From positions 243,068-307,067 of the forward strand of contig NZ_MUNW01000049.1 of assembly GCF_002002725.1 (NCBI RefSeq): a stretch of 64,000 nucleotides of DNA. The letters run 5' to 3'. Position 1 is the first letter of the stretch. Each line of letters begins with the position of its first letter. Below, piece after piece: positions 38,403 through 48,403 of this stretch. Made by a program: the position numbers and the translations under genes. The DNA comes from Sinorhizobium sp. A49 (lineage in GTDB: Bacteria > Pseudomonadota > Alphaproteobacteria > Rhizobiales > Rhizobiaceae). The notes beneath the pieces were generated by a model that saw only the letters and a list, made by a program, of their open reading frames with translations, did no database searches and was not told the origin of the DNA.

Positions 38403-38520
38403 GCGCTAATCCGAAGGTTGTGGCCTTCGCCTGTTGATCGTGCGGCAGGCTGTGTCCGGTTTGGATGCTCTCTTGGCGCGTTTTCTGGCAAAATTCCGCT
38501 TCGCGCTCTTAGGAAATGTT

Positions 38521-39885
38521 TTAGCGAACAGGCTTTTCGGATGCCGGGCGCTCGGCATAGTCCGCCCGGTTGATGCCGTGCCGCTGCAGCTTGTCGTAGA
38601 AGGTCTTGCGCGGAATGCCGAGCGCCTCGATCGTCGCCTTGACGTCGCCGCGCTGCGCCCGCAGCACCTCTTTCAGGATTTCCGCCTCATAGCGCTCGAG
38701 TCGTTCGGGCAGGGCGCTGCCGGGTAAGGACGCGCTGGCGGTCGCTTGTCCGAGCGCACCTTCGACGCCAAGGGCGACGCGTTCGGCGAAATGCGAGAGC
38801 TCGCGCACATTGCCCGGCCAGGAATGGGACATCAGGTGGTGGCGCACGGCCGGCGAGATATCCGCCACGTCGCGCTTGAAGCGTTCCGCTGCCCGCGTCA
38901 GGAAATGCGAAAAGAGAAGCGGGATATCGTCCCGGCGCTCGCGCAATGGCGGGATCGAAAGCGTGACGACATTCAGCCGGAAATAGAGATCCTCGCGGAA
39001 ATCGCCCCGTTGGGCTGGATCGCCGAGATCGATCTTGGCCGCGGCGATCACGCGGATATCAACGGGGCGGACGAGATTGGTGCCGAGCGGGGTGATTTCG
39101 CGGGCTTCGAGCACGCGCAGCATCTTCACCTGCGTCGCCGGTGGCATGGCTTCGATTTCGTCGAGGAAAAGCGTGCCGCCGCTCGCATGCTCGATACGGC
39201 CGATGCGTTTCTTAAGAGCGCCGGTAAAGGCGCCTTGTTCGTGGCCGAAGAGTTCGCTTTCGATCACCGTTTCCGGCAGCGCGCCGCAGTTGAGCGCCAC
39301 GAAATTCCCGTCGCGGCGCCGGCTCCATTTGTGCAGCAGCGTCGCGACCACTTCCTTGCCGCTGCCGGTCTCGCCGGCAACAAGCACGTCGACGTCGGTG
39401 TCGGCGATATGTCGCAACGTCTGGCGCAAGCGTTCCATGACAGGGGTCTGGCCAATCAGCGGCAGGCTTTCGCCTGCTGTTTCGGCAGCGCGTTTCAGTG
39501 CACGGTTCTCCATCACCAGTCGGCGTTTTTCCAAGGCGCGACGCGCGCTCTGCACCAGGCGTTCGGCGGCAAAGGGTTTGGGGATGAAATCGTAGACGCC
39601 GTCCTGCAGGGCCTGGACGGCCATGGGGATGTCGCCGTGGCCGGTGACCAAAATGACGGGAAGGTCGGGATCGAAGCCGGCAATGCGGCGAAACAGCGTC
39701 AGGCCGTCGATCCCCGGCATGCGGATATCGCTAATGACGATACCGGCAAAGTCTGGGCCGAGCACGGCGAGCGCTTCCGCAGCGCCGGGAAAGGCCATGA
39801 CGGTCAAACCGGCAAGCTCCAGCGTCTGCGTCATCGCCTTCCTGAGGTCGCTGTCGTCGTCGACGAGGCATACGGATTGCTGCAT
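38521..39885 (-). CDS. dctD: C4-dicarboxylate transport response regulator DctD
   Basis: A 454-residue sigma-54 activator with three domains. The receiver has phospho-acceptor D53 in '[10 protein letters not shown]'. The AAA+ domain has Walker A 'GETGSGKE' and the sigma-54 contact loop '[11 protein letters not shown]'. The C-terminal Fis-type helix-turn-helix is '[20 protein letters not shown]'. It is activated by DctB and drives dctA from the -24/-12 promoter at 41877-41892. It starts 3 bp after the dctB stop. Confidence 0.96.
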   Translation of the reverse strand: MQQSVCLVDDDSDLRKAMTQTLELAGLTVMAFPGAAEALAVLGPDFAGIVISDIRMPGIDGLTLFRRIAGFDPDLPVILVTGHGDIPMAVQALQDGVYDFIPKPFAAERLVQSARRALEKRRLVMENRALKRAAETAGESLPLIGQTPVMERLRQTLRHIADTDVDVLVAGETGSGKEVVATLLHKWSRRRDGNFVALNCGALPETVIESELFGHEQGAFTGALKKRIGRIEHASGGTLFLDEIEAMPPATQVKMLRVLEAREITPLGTNLVRPVDIRVIAAAKIDLGDPAQRGDFREDLYFRLNVVTLSIPPLRERRDDIPLLFSHFLTRAAERFKRDVADISPAVRHHLMSHSWPGNVRELSHFAERVALGVEGALGQATASASLPGSALPERLERYEAEILKEVLRAQRGDVKATIEALGIPRKTFYDKLQRHGINRADYAERPASEKPVR

Positions 39886-39888
39886 TGC

Positions 39889-41757
39889 TCAGGCCCTCTT
39901 CAGACGTACGGTGAAGACGGTGCCATCGGGGCCGGTCTTGACGTCGATATCGCCGCCATAGTCGACGACGATCTCCTTGGAGATGGCAAGGCCGAGACCG
40001 AGACCCTCATCCTTGGAGGTGTTGAACGGGGTGAACAGGTCTTCAAGGATATCCGGTCTTATGCCCGGGCCGTTGTCGGCGACAACAAGAAGAACCGTGT
40101 CTGACGGACCCAACGCGCAGCTCACGCGGATCTCCGCGTCCGTCCGGTCGCCAAGGGCTTCAAGGGCATTCTGCAGGAGGTTGATCAAGACCTGTTCAAG
40201 GCGGATGCGATTGCCAAGCACGTTGAGCCCATTGTCAGGCAGGTCGATGACGATCGCGTCCATGCGGCCGGCAAAACGGCTGCGCAGCAGCATGCGTGCG
40301 CCTTCGATCACCTCGCGCATCGCCGTCGGCTCCGCGACGAAGCGGCCCTTTCGCGCGAAGCTGCGCAGCTCGTCTGTGATCGTGCCGACCCGCTCTGTCA
40401 GCGTGGCGATGCTTTCGAGATTTTCGATCGCAGTTTCCTTCTGTCCGCGGTCGAGGAAGGTGCGGGCGTTGTCGGCATAGGCGCGGATGGTTGCGACCGG
40501 CTGGTTGATCTCGTGGGCGACGCCTGCGGCCACCTGGCCGAGGATCGCCAGCCGGTTGGCCTGGACGAGTTCCTGCTGTACCGCTTGCAGCTTTTCGCCG
40601 GTGCGCCGGTGGTCGGCGATCTCGTTTTCCAGGTGATCGCGGGCGAGGCTGAGGTCCTGCGTCCGTTCGGTCACCCGGCGTTCCAGTTCGTCGCGTGCGG
40701 CCCGTTCGCTGGCTGCAACCTGCGTCAACGATTGGCGCCGACGAAGCAGGAAGGCGGCAAGCGCAATCAGCGGCAGCAACAGGGCGAGCGCCAGCAGTCG
40801 CGCCTCGCGGCTCGCCGCGCTCAAAGCAGCATCCAGCGGCGCCAGTTGCTCCAGCCGCCAACTGGTCGAGGGAACCATCGTCTCGACCCTGAGATATTGA
40901 TTCTCGCTGCTGCCGGGCAGAAGTGCGCTCAGGATGCTCGATCCATCGCTTGTCGGCTCGATCCGTCGAAACGGCAGGGGCAGCAGCGAGGCATCGCCGA
41001 ACTGCAGGCTGTCGCGGAGGGTTGCAACCCGATCCGGGGGGATGTTGCGGGTGGTCATGAAACGCCACGACGGGAAGCTTGTGATCAGCACGATGCCCCG
41101 CCGGTCGGTGACATAGACCGGCTTGCCGGAGGCGAGCCAATCGGCCTCGACCCCGTCGAATTCGAGCTTGGCGACGATGACGCCGATCGGGCCGCCAGGC
41201 CCGTCGACACGTCTCGAAATATAAAGGCCCGGCCGCTTGCTGACGTTGCCCATGGCGAAATGCTCGGCCTTGCCGTCGCGCATCGCCATCCGGAAGTATT
41301 CGCGAAAAGCGTAGTCGTTGCCGACGAAGCTGGTCGGCTCGCGCCAGTTGCTTGCCGCGACCGCCACGCCGTCGAGACCGATCGCGTAGATCACTGCCGC
41401 ATCCGTATTGGCGGCCAGCGCCTCGAGCTTTTGGTCGAGCCGCTGCAAGGGCTGCTCGCCACGCTTTTCGAGGGCGGCCTTCACCTCGACGTCATCGGCC
41501 AACACCAGGGGCAATGCGCGCTGGCGTTCGAGCACGGCGCGCAGCAGCGAAGCCTTCAGATTGGCATCGATGCGGCTCTGGATGTCGACGGTTTCAAGCG
41601 CCTTCTTTCGCCGATATTCGCCGGCGACAAAAAGGCCCGCTGCCAGCAGAGCCAAAGCGACCGCTGCAAAAATCAGCCAGGCACGGCGCATGTGCCGGTC
41701 TGGATCGGCTGGATTTATGGTGTGCGAGGCGGGTATGGGCATGGCGGAATTGTGCAT
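39889..41757 (-). CDS. dctB: C4-dicarboxylate sensor histidine kinase DctB
   Basis: About 622 residues. TM1 is near residues 25-45 ('[20 protein letters not shown]') and TM2 near 305-325 ('[20 protein letters not shown]'), enclosing a double-PAS-type periplasmic dicarboxylate sensor. The H box is '[20 protein letters not shown]', and N and G boxes are '[14 protein letters not shown]' and 'VADNGPGI'. The start is uncertain: ATG 41757 (used) or 41742, with only a weak GGCGGA upstream. One candidate DctD site overlaps this start, so the operon could be autoregulated. It senses succinate, fumarate and malate together with DctA. Confidence 0.94.
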   Translation of the reverse strand: MHNSAMPIPASHTINPADPDRHMRRAWLIFAAVALALLAAGLFVAGEYRRKKALETVDIQSRIDANLKASLLRAVLERQRALPLVLADDVEVKAALEKRGEQPLQRLDQKLEALAANTDAAVIYAIGLDGVAVAASNWREPTSFVGNDYAFREYFRMAMRDGKAEHFAMGNVSKRPGLYISRRVDGPGGPIGVIVAKLEFDGVEADWLASGKPVYVTDRRGIVLITSFPSWRFMTTRNIPPDRVATLRDSLQFGDASLLPLPFRRIEPTSDGSSILSALLPGSSENQYLRVETMVPSTSWRLEQLAPLDAALSAASREARLLALALLLPLIALAAFLLRRRQSLTQVAASERAARDELERRVTERTQDLSLARDHLENEIADHRRTGEKLQAVQQELVQANRLAILGQVAAGVAHEINQPVATIRAYADNARTFLDRGQKETAIENLESIATLTERVGTITDELRSFARKGRFVAEPTAMREVIEGARMLLRSRFAGRMDAIVIDLPDNGLNVLGNRIRLEQVLINLLQNALEALGDRTDAEIRVSCALGPSDTVLLVVADNGPGIRPDILEDLFTPFNTSKDEGLGLGLAISKEIVVDYGGDIDVKTGPDGTVFTVRLKRA

Positions 41758-41801
41758 TATTCCGCCCAAAGTTCCAGAGTGTCTGTGCGGATATCCGCTC
41801 A
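41751..41801. promoter_or_regulatory. Tandem DctD upstream activator sites
   Basis: Two related elements lie 33 bp apart, about three helical turns: TGTGCATTATTCCGCCCA (41751-41768) and TGTGCGGATATCCGCTCA (41784-41801). The second holds a perfect 12-bp palindrome GCGGATATCCGC. Both match the TGTGCGGAAATCCGCACA-type DctD site known from Sinorhizobium/Rhizobium (pattern from memory). They lie about 80-125 bp upstream of the sigma-54 promoter, the usual enhancer distance. Confidence 0.75.
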
Positions 41802-41876
41802 AATCTTTGTGTGCCTGGCGGGCAATCTCCTGAAATTTATCGGAATTTCAATGGCTTGATTGGCCGCGACGCGATC

Positions 41877-41892
41877 TGGCACGCCCATTGCA
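41877..41892 (+). promoter_or_regulatory. Sigma-54 (-24/-12) promoter of dctA
   Basis: TGGCACGCCCATTGCA matches the consensus TGGCACG-N4-TTGCA at every conserved position, with GG at 41878-41879 and GC at 41890-41891 spaced correctly. Transcription would start near 41903, 85 nt before the dctA ATG. Confidence 0.93.
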
Positions 41893-41987
41893 AATGACAT
41901 CCTCATGACAGCCCGAGCTGTCGCGCTTCGGAAATAGGGCCCGGGAGGCCCGGCATGACGCCGGACTGGGTCTCAGTGGAGGATATC

Positions 41988-43313
41988 ATGATTATCGACC
42001 AATCCGCGGAACCGCGCGGCAAGACACCTTTCTATCGCCATCTCTATGTCCAGGTCCTGGCGGCCATCGCCGCGGGCATTCTGCTCGGCCATTTCTATCC
42101 TGAGATCGGAACGCAGCTGAAACCGCTTGGCGATGCCTTCATCCGGCTCGTCAAGATGATCATCGCGCCGGTGATTTTCCTGACTGTCGCCACCGGCATT
42201 GCCGGCATGACCGACCTTGCCAAGGTCGGGCGGGTCGCCGGCAAGGCGATGATCTACTTCCTGACGTTCTCGACGCTGGCGCTAATCATCGGCCTGATCG
42301 TCGCCAATGTGGTGCAGCCGGGCGCCGGCATGCACATCGATCCGGCATCGCTCGACGTCAAGGCGGTCAGCTCCTTTACAGAAAAGGCGCACGAGCAGTC
42401 GATCACCGGTTTCCTGATGAACATCATCCCGACGACGCTCGTTGGCGCATTCGCCGAGGGCGATATCCTGCAGGTGCTGTTCATCTCCGTCCTGTTCGGT
42501 CTTTCCCTTGCCATGGTTGGCAAGAAGGCCGAGCCCGTCGTCGACTTCCTGCATGCGCTGACGCTGCCGATCTTCAAGCTGGTCGCGATCCTGATGAAGG
42601 CGGCACCCATCGGCGCGTTCGGCGCCATGGCGTTCACCATCGGCAAATACGGCGTCGGATCGATCGCCAACCTAGCGATGCTGATCGGCACCTTCTATGT
42701 CACCTCGTTGCTCTTCGTCTTCGTCGTGCTCGGCGCGGTTGCCCGCTACAACGGCTTCTCGATCGTCGCGCTCATTCGCTACATCAAGGAAGAACTGCTG
42801 CTCGTTCTCGGCACGTCTTCGTCGGAAGCAGCGCTACCTGGCCTGATGAGCAAGATGGAGAAGGCCGGCTGCAAGCGCTCGGTCGTCGGGCTGGTGATCC
42901 CGACCGGCTATTCCTTCAACCTCGACGGCACCAACATCTACATGACGCTTGCCGCTCTCTTCATCGCCCAGGCGACCGACATTCCGCTGTCGCTCGGCGA
43001 TCAGGTGCTACTGCTGCTCGTGGCGATGCTGAGCTCCAAAGGGGCGGCCGGCATCACCGGTGCCGGCTTCATCACGCTCGCCGCCACGCTTTCGGTCGTT
43101 CCGGCCGTGCCGGTCGCCGGCATGGCGCTGATCCTCGGCATCGACCGCTTCATGTCCGAATGCCGGGCGCTGACCAATTTCGTCGGCAATGCCGTTGCGA
43201 CCATCGTCGTGGCGAAATGGGAAGGCGAACTGGACGAAACCCAGCTTGCTGCAACCCTTGGCGGGCACGCTCTGCCAGAGAGCCCGGTTCAGGCGCTGCA
43301 GCCCGCCGAATAG
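41988..43313 (+). CDS. dctA: C4-dicarboxylate:cation symporter DctA
   Basis: 441 residues, the length expected for rhizobial DctA. It belongs to the DAACS/GltP fold: eight helices and two re-entrant hairpins, with the serine-rich '[16 protein letters not shown]' in HP1 and '[13 protein letters not shown]' (NMDGT-like) in TM7. HP2 is '[13 protein letters not shown]'. GGAGG precedes the ATG at 41988. It imports succinate, fumarate and malate, the carbon supply of bacteroids in symbiotic rhizobia, and is controlled by the divergent DctB-DctD pair. Confidence 0.97.
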   Translation: MIIDQSAEPRGKTPFYRHLYVQVLAAIAAGILLGHFYPEIGTQLKPLGDAFIRLVKMIIAPVIFLTVATGIAGMTDLAKVGRVAGKAMIYFLTFSTLALIIGLIVANVVQPGAGMHIDPASLDVKAVSSFTEKAHEQSITGFLMNIIPTTLVGAFAEGDILQVLFISVLFGLSLAMVGKKAEPVVDFLHALTLPIFKLVAILMKAAPIGAFGAMAFTIGKYGVGSIANLAMLIGTFYVTSLLFVFVVLGAVARYNGFSIVALIRYIKEELLLVLGTSSSEAALPGLMSKMEKAGCKRSVVGLVIPTGYSFNLDGTNIYMTLAALFIAQATDIPLSLGDQVLLLLVAMLSSKGAAGITGAGFITLAATLSVVPAVPVAGMALILGIDRFMSECRALTNFVGNAVATIVVAKWEGELDETQLAATLGGHALPESPVQALQPAE

Positions 43314-43351
43314 AGCTGCCTCCCAGGGAAGACCGCATCTCGGTGCGGCAA

Positions 43352-43387
43352 GGCGTGGTCCACTTGGCGGTGGGCCACGCCCTTTCA
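43352..43387 (+). terminator. Terminator after dctA
   Basis: A 12-bp stem GGCGTGGTCCAC/GTGGGCCACGCC with one G-T pair and a 6-nt loop, followed by CTTTCAC. A second small hairpin CCGCA/TGCGG lies just upstream (43333-43348). Confidence 0.65.
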
Positions 43388-43451
43388 CGACTGGCTGCAA
43401 GTTTCGTTCAGGCTCGCTCCGATTGTTTCGTTGAACGGTTGAGGCGAGCTT

Positions 43452-44171
43452 CTACCGCCGCAAAACATTTTGCGTCGTTGCGTTCTCTTTTCCTGCGTTC
43501 AACTGGGCGATATATTCCCGAAGCATGGGAACGCGACGTGGACGGAAGCTCTCCTCGATCAGTTCGAGGCTGGTGATGCGATCGATCCTGAATTTGCGAT
43601 ATCCCTGCCTCAGGCTGCACCAGGCCAAAAGCACGAGCACACGCTCGAGGTAGACGATGCCGAGCGGCAGAACGCGCCTCTCCGAGTGCCGGCCATCGGC
43701 GTCGACATAGTCGATGACGATGGCGCGCTCCTGCCAGCAGGCCTCGCGCAGCAAGCCAACGTCGATATCGGGCGCGGACCTCTGCTCGAAACGATGGACC
43801 TGCGAGACCGCATGGATCGTCTGCTGCTGCAGCCGATCGGGCAGGGTGGCGGTAATCTTCGAAAGCACGGCTTCTGCGGCTTGCGCAAGCTCGGGCTCAC
43901 CCATGTGGCGAACTTCGCCCAGCCCAAGCACCAGGGCTTCGATTTCAAGGCGGGTGAAGGTTTGCGGCGGAAGCGCGATGTCTTCGGTCAGGCGGTAGCC
44001 AAAACCGCGCTCGCCATCGATGACGGCGCCGGCGGCGCGCAGGCTGTCGATGTCGCGGTAGAGGGAGCGTGGCGAGACCCCGGTTTCCTCCGCCAGTCGT
44101 GCTGCGGTGACAGGCTGGGGCAGGCTGCGGAGCGCCTGGAGAAGACGAAACAAACGATCGCTGCGCGCCAT
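43452..44171 (-). CDS. HTH-WYL (YafY/DeoR-type) transcriptional regulator
   Basis: 239 residues. The N-terminal helix-turn-helix is 'MARSDRLFRLLQALRSLPQP' through 'LAEETGVSPRSLYRDIDSLR'; the C-terminal part is a WYL-type ligand domain ('PLGIVYLERVLVLLAWCSLR', 'RKFRIDRITSLEL'). The start at 44171 gives the canonical MxRxDRLF beginning. It is divergent from a glutathione S-transferase gene across 76 bp with an inverted repeat, so it likely represses that gene. Confidence 0.88.
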   Translation of the reverse strand: MARSDRLFRLLQALRSLPQPVTAARLAEETGVSPRSLYRDIDSLRAAGAVIDGERGFGYRLTEDIALPPQTFTRLEIEALVLGLGEVRHMGEPELAQAAEAVLSKITATLPDRLQQQTIHAVSQVHRFEQRSAPDIDVGLLREACWQERAIVIDYVDADGRHSERRVLPLGIVYLERVLVLLAWCSLRQGYRKFRIDRITSLELIEESFRPRRVPMLREYIAQLNAGKENATTQNVLRR

Positions 44172-44177
44172 GAGCCT

Positions 44178-44196
44178 ACTGACGGAAATTGACAGT
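44178..44196. promoter_or_regulatory. Candidate operator for WYL regulator
   Basis: ACTGAC-GGAAATT-GACAGT, an inverted repeat with one mismatched pair, lies directly between the divergent WYL regulator and glutathione S-transferase genes, close to the regulator's start codon. Confidence 0.45.
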
Positions 44197-44247
44197 TGGG
44201 TCGTTTTATAAAGAGCCCAGACAGAAACCGCAATCGAGGATCTTTCC

Positions 44248-44859
44248 ATGTTGACGCTCTATCACGCCCCGCGCTCTCGCTCTTCGCGCATCATCACTCT
44301 GCTTCGCGAACTGGATGCGCTGGACAAGGTCAATATCGTCATCGTCGATATCACCCGCGGCGACGGGAGCGGCGCCAAGGACCCGAAGAACCCGCATCCG
44401 GATGGCAAGGTGCCGCTGCTCGTGCATGACGGCGTCGTGATCTGGGAAAGCATCGCCATCATCCAGTATCTGACCGATCTGTTCCCGGAAAAGAAGCTGG
44501 CGCCCGTTGCAGGCGACCCCAAGCGCGGCCGCTATCTGAGCTGGCTTGCCTGGTATGCCGGCGTGGTCGAACCGGTGCTGATCGTCGAAGCGGCCGGGAT
44601 TTCGCATCCCTATCTGCAGGCCACGTTCCGCGGACCCAAGGAGATGGCGCAACAGTTGGAGACGGCGCTGACGGCAAGCCCCTATCTGATGGGCGATGAA
44701 TTCTCCGCTGCCGACTTGCTGCTCTATTCGCCATTTGCATGGTTCCCGGAAGCGACGCCGGATGTGCCTGCAGTCAGGGCCTGGATCGAGCGCTGCGCTG
44801 CGCGCCCATCGGTGCAGTGGGCGGCGGAGTACGATGCAGCACAACAGGTTGCCGCGTAA
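44248..44859 (+). CDS. Glutathione S-transferase family protein
   Basis: 203 residues with an N-terminal thioredoxin-fold domain ('MLTLYHAPRSRSSRIITLLR', 'KVPLLVHDGVVIWESIAIIQ' with the cis-proline and ES glutathione contact) and an all-helical C-terminal domain ('LMGDEFSAADLLLYSPFAWF'). GAGGA lies 7 nt before the ATG. It would conjugate or reduce electrophiles using glutathione; substrate unknown. Control is probably by the divergent WYL regulator. Confidence 0.88.
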   Translation: MLTLYHAPRSRSSRIITLLRELDALDKVNIVIVDITRGDGSGAKDPKNPHPDGKVPLLVHDGVVIWESIAIIQYLTDLFPEKKLAPVAGDPKRGRYLSWLAWYAGVVEPVLIVEAAGISHPYLQATFRGPKEMAQQLETALTASPYLMGDEFSAADLLLYSPFAWFPEATPDVPAVRAWIERCAARPSVQWAAEYDAAQQVAA

Positions 44860-44890
44860 GCAGCGAGACGAACGAACCACCATCCGTCAA

Positions 44891-44922
44891 AGTGCCGCGT
44901 GTCGATTGTGACGCGCGGCGCT
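44891..44922. terminator. Possible terminator between convergent GST and epimerase genes
   Basis: A 13-bp stem with two G-T pairs, AGTGCCGCGTGTC/GACGCGCGGCGCT, and a 6-nt loop sits in the 102-bp space between convergent genes. T-runs are poor on both strands. Confidence 0.45.
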
Positions 44923-44961
44923 CTGGCATTCGAGCCGGCTGACGGGGCGCTCCGTTGCCCT

Positions 44962-45846
44962 TCAGCGCCCTTCCGAAATCAGCCGCGGCGTGAGCGTCAT
45001 CGTGCCGACAAGGCTTTGGCCGCTCTGAAGGACTGCAAGACCCCCGAAGCCCGGAAGGTGATGGCCATTCGGCAAATGCGTCATCGGCTCGAAGCAGAAG
45101 AAGTCGGCGTCTTCAGGCGTGTAGAGCATGAAGTGACGGAGGGGCGGCTCCGCTTCGATTTCCAGGCAGAGGTCATGCTCCGGCCACTCGATGACAGCCT
45201 GGCCATCCCAGCCCTCATAGGCGTTGTTCAGCCAGTGCGGCGGGATCTGATTGCCTCCCGCGAAATCCAGGTCACCCGGGATCGGGCCGGACTGATCGGG
45301 CAGGTGGCCGGCTCGCTCGGTCCAGAAACGATCGGCCTTCGCCGTCAGTCGCGTGCCTGCGGTTTTCGGGAAGAAAGGATGGTGCCCAAGGCCCATCGGC
45401 AACGCGAATGCCGACCTATTGGTCACGGAAAGCGTGACAGTCAGGCGGTCGCCGATAATGCTGAAATGCTGAAGGGCGTCATAGGCATAGGGGCTCGGCC
45501 CGACCGAGCCATGTTGATAGCGCAGGCATGCCGCAGTTTCGCTCTGCGAGATGACCTCCCATGCCGCCAGCCAGCCGTCGCCATGCAGGTAACACGGATC
45601 GCCAGCATTGGGCGCGAGCGCGAAGCGATGGTCGGAGAGCGTGAACGCGTTGCCCTCGAGCCGGTTGCCGAAGGGAACGAACGGAAAGCTTGCCTCAGTG
45701 CCGTGGCGCTGAGACGCGAGACCTTCGGTGCGTGTGGGGCGCAAGATCGGCACGCCGTGGTATGAGCCGGAGAGGATCGAGCCGCCGAAGCGGCTCAATT
45801 CGATCGAAAGCGCACCATTGTCGAGCCGCAGAATGTCCCCGGACAT
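44962..45846 (-). CDS. Aldose 1-epimerase (mutarotase) family protein
   Basis: 294 residues of the galactose-mutarotase fold. Family landmarks are 'FPFVPFGNRLEG', 'LHGDGWLAAWEV' (catalytic-type His) and 'LGHHPFFPK'. It interconverts alpha and beta sugar anomers so that the dehydrogenase downstream gets the right form. It is the last gene of the leftward AraF-like importer operon, 7 bp after the permease, which ties it to galactose/arabinose-type sugars. Confidence 0.87.
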   Translation of the reverse strand: MSGDILRLDNGALSIELSRFGGSILSGSYHGVPILRPTRTEGLASQRHGTEASFPFVPFGNRLEGNAFTLSDHRFALAPNAGDPCYLHGDGWLAAWEVISQSETAACLRYQHGSVGPSPYAYDALQHFSIIGDRLTVTLSVTNRSAFALPMGLGHHPFFPKTAGTRLTAKADRFWTERAGHLPDQSGPIPGDLDFAGGNQIPPHWLNNAYEGWDGQAVIEWPEHDLCLEIEAEPPLRHFMLYTPEDADFFCFEPMTHLPNGHHLPGFGGLAVLQSGQSLVGTMTLTPRLISEGR

Positions 45847-45853
45847 AGGGCTG

Positions 45854-46804
45854 CTAGGCCCTGCGCCCGGCAGCCGATGAACGCAGGTTGTCGAGCAAGA
45901 CTGCGAGCAGCAGGATCAGGCCGCGCACGACATACTGGTAGAAGGCCTGGATGTTGAGCAGGTTCATGACGTTCTCGGCAATGCCCATGATCAGCACGCC
46001 GACGATCACGCCGGTCATCGCCGCACGGCCACCGGCAAGCGAGACGCCGCCAAGCACGCACGCAGAGATCACCGAGAGCTCGAGGCCGGTTGCCGCGTTC
46101 GGCTGGCCCGAGGTGATGCGCGAGGCCAGCAACACACCCGCGACGGCGCAGACGAGACCCTGCAGTGCGAAGATCCAGATGCGCATGCGCGCGACATCGA
46201 CGCCGGCAAGGCGCGACGCCTCCGGGTTGCCGCCGATCGCCAGCGTGTTCTTGCCAAAGACAGTGCGGTTCAACAGGAAGCCGAAGGCAACGAAGAACAG
46301 CGCCATGACCCAGATCGGCGTCGGGATGCCGAGGAAGCGCGACAGCGCCAGCTGGTAGAAGCTCGGATCGTTGATGCCGACGGCGCGGCCGTCCGATGCA
46401 ATCAGCGCCAGACCACGCACGATCTGCATGGTGGCAAGCGTGGTGATCAGCGCGTTGATGCGGAAGCGGGCGATGACGACGCCGTTGACCGTGCCGACGA
46501 GGCCGCCGCAGATGAGCGCCGCGACGAGGCCGAGCAGGATCGATCCGGTGGCATTCGAAGCCATGACCGCGACCATGCCGGAAAAGGCAACGGTCGAGCC
46601 GACGGAAAGGTCGAAATCGCGCGAGGCGAGGCAGAACATCATGGTGCAGGCGACGATGCCGATGGTGACGACGGACTGCAGCAGGCCGAGCATGTTGCGC
46701 TCGGTGAGGAAGTTGGGGACCGTCAGCGACACGACGAGAAATGCCAGTGCGAAGATGACGACGAGGCCCTGTTCGCCGAGAAGGAGTTTTTTCAAGGAGG
46801 TCAT
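45854..46804 (-). CDS. Sugar ABC transporter permease (AraH/RbsC type)
   Basis: 316 residues with 8-10 membrane segments. Typical BPD_transp_2 stretches are 'MMFCLASRDFDLSVGSTVAF' and 'LGGVSLAGGRAAMTGVIVGV'. The 'CLASRDFDLSVGS' version is the one seen in AraH-like L-arabinose permeases. ATG 46804 was chosen; it follows the ATPase stop by 2 bp. It forms the membrane channel with the ATPase and AraF-like binding protein. Confidence 0.9.
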   Translation of the reverse strand: MTSLKKLLLGEQGLVVIFALAFLVVSLTVPNFLTERNMLGLLQSVVTIGIVACTMMFCLASRDFDLSVGSTVAFSGMVAVMASNATGSILLGLVAALICGGLVGTVNGVVIARFRINALITTLATMQIVRGLALIASDGRAVGINDPSFYQLALSRFLGIPTPIWVMALFFVAFGFLLNRTVFGKNTLAIGGNPEASRLAGVDVARMRIWIFALQGLVCAVAGVLLASRITSGQPNAATGLELSVISACVLGGVSLAGGRAAMTGVIVGVLIMGIAENVMNLLNIQAFYQYVVRGLILLLAVLLDNLRSSAAGRRA

Positions 46805-46806
46805 CG

Positions 46807-48333
46807 TCACCGTACCTGTGCGTGAGGAAGAGTGTTTAGGTTTTGAACGTCCGGCAGGGCGGCGGCGAGAATGCGCCGCTCGTCGAACTCGGCTCTCGGA
46901 ATATCGGCAGCGACGCGGCCTTCGCACATGACCATGATGCGGTCGGCGATGCCCATGACTTCGGGCAGCTCGCTGGAGATCACCACGATCGCCATGCCAT
47001 CCGCGGCCAGCTCATAGAGGATTTCGTAGATTTCCGACTTTGCGCCGACATCGATGCCGCGTGTCGGCTCGTCGATAACAAGCACCTTGACGCCTTCTTC
47101 GGACAGCCACCGGCCGAGAATGACCTTCTGCTGATTGCCGCCTGAGAGATTGATGATGTCCTGGCGGCGTGACGGCGTGCGCACGCGCAGCTTGGCGATG
47201 AACTTGTCGGCAAGCGCACCCTCTTTCTTCGGATTGATAAGGCCGAAGGGCGAAAAATGGCGGCGCGAGGAGATCGTCATGTTCTCCTCGATCGAACGTC
47301 CCTGGACGATGCCGTCGAACTTGCGGTCTTCCGGGCAGAGCACGATGCCGGAGCGGATGGAATGCGGCGGGCTGTCGGCCGTGATGGTGACGCCGTCGAC
47401 CGATACCGAGCCGCCGGTGCGAGCATCGGCGCCATAGACGAGGCGGGCCATTTCGCTGCGGCCGGCGCCGATAAGGCCGAAGAAGCCGAGGATCTCGCCG
47501 CGTCTGACGGAGAAGCTTAAAGGCTGGCGCAGTTTCGGTCCCGAAATGTTCTCGACGCGCAGCCGCTCTTCACCGAGGCTGCGCTCACGCCAGCCCCAGA
47601 TATTGGCGATCTCGCGGCCGACCATCTCCGAAATGATCTGGTCGCGTGTCACCTTCGAAATGTCGGGATGATGGGCGGCGAGCTTTCCGTCACGCAGCAC
47701 CGTCAGGCTGTCGCAGAGGCGGAAGATCTCGTCGAGGCGGTGGGAAACGTAGAGGATGACCGTGCCGTTGGCGCGCAGCCGATCGATCAGGGCAAACAGG
47801 ATCTCGCTTTCTCTGGAGGATAGCGATGAGGTCGGCTCGTCGAGCGCGATGACGCGCGCATCGAGCATGACGGCCTTGGCGATTTCGACCATCTGCCGCT
47901 CGCCGATCGAAAGCGAGGCGACCTTGACGGTCGGATCGACATCGATGCCGATCTCGGCCAGCTTTTGTGAAACGACCCCGGTCAGTTGCTGGCGGTCGAT
48001 GACGCCGGCCTTGCCCGGAAACCGCCCGAGCCAGAGGTTTTCGGCAACCGTCAGTTCCGGAACGAGTTGCAGTTCCTGGTGAATGACGATGACGCCGGCA
48101 TGAAAGGCGTCGCGCACCGAGCGGTAGTGCTGCTGTTCGCCGTCGATCAGGATTTCGCCGGTATCGGCCGACTGGTCACCCGAGAGCACGCGGATGAGCG
48201 TCGACTTGCCGGCGCCGTTTTCGCCCATCAGCCCGTGAACCGCACCCTTTTTCACTGAAAAGGAGACGTTCGACAGCGCCTGAACGCCGGGATAGCCCTT
48301 GGAGATGGATCGGAATTCGAGGAAGTCTTGCAT
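46807..48333 (-). CDS. Sugar ABC transporter ATP-binding protein (AraG type, tandem ATPase)
   Basis: 508 residues. Domain 1 has Walker A 'GENGAGKST', signature 'LSIGERQMVEIAKAV' and Walker B 'VIALDEPTSSL'. Domain 2 has a degenerate Walker A ('GLIGAGRSEMA'), 'LSGGNQQKVILGRWLSEE' and 'VLVIDEPTRGIDVGAKSE'. It is close in design to AraG. GGAG precedes the ATG at 48333. It couples ATP hydrolysis to uptake by the neighbouring permease. Confidence 0.92.
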   Translation of the reverse strand: MQDFLEFRSISKGYPGVQALSNVSFSVKKGAVHGLMGENGAGKSTLIRVLSGDQSADTGEILIDGEQQHYRSVRDAFHAGVIVIHQELQLVPELTVAENLWLGRFPGKAGVIDRQQLTGVVSQKLAEIGIDVDPTVKVASLSIGERQMVEIAKAVMLDARVIALDEPTSSLSSRESEILFALIDRLRANGTVILYVSHRLDEIFRLCDSLTVLRDGKLAAHHPDISKVTRDQIISEMVGREIANIWGWRERSLGEERLRVENISGPKLRQPLSFSVRRGEILGFFGLIGAGRSEMARLVYGADARTGGSVSVDGVTITADSPPHSIRSGIVLCPEDRKFDGIVQGRSIEENMTISSRRHFSPFGLINPKKEGALADKFIAKLRVRTPSRRQDIINLSGGNQQKVILGRWLSEEGVKVLVIDEPTRGIDVGAKSEIYEILYELAADGMAIVVISSELPEVMGIADRIMVMCEGRVAADIPRAEFDERRILAAALPDVQNLNTLPHAQVR

Positions 48334-48403
48334 CTGCGACGCTCCGGGAATGGGACGCCCGGCGATGATAAACCGCCGGGCTCAAGGTCATCGAAGACGA
48401 CGA

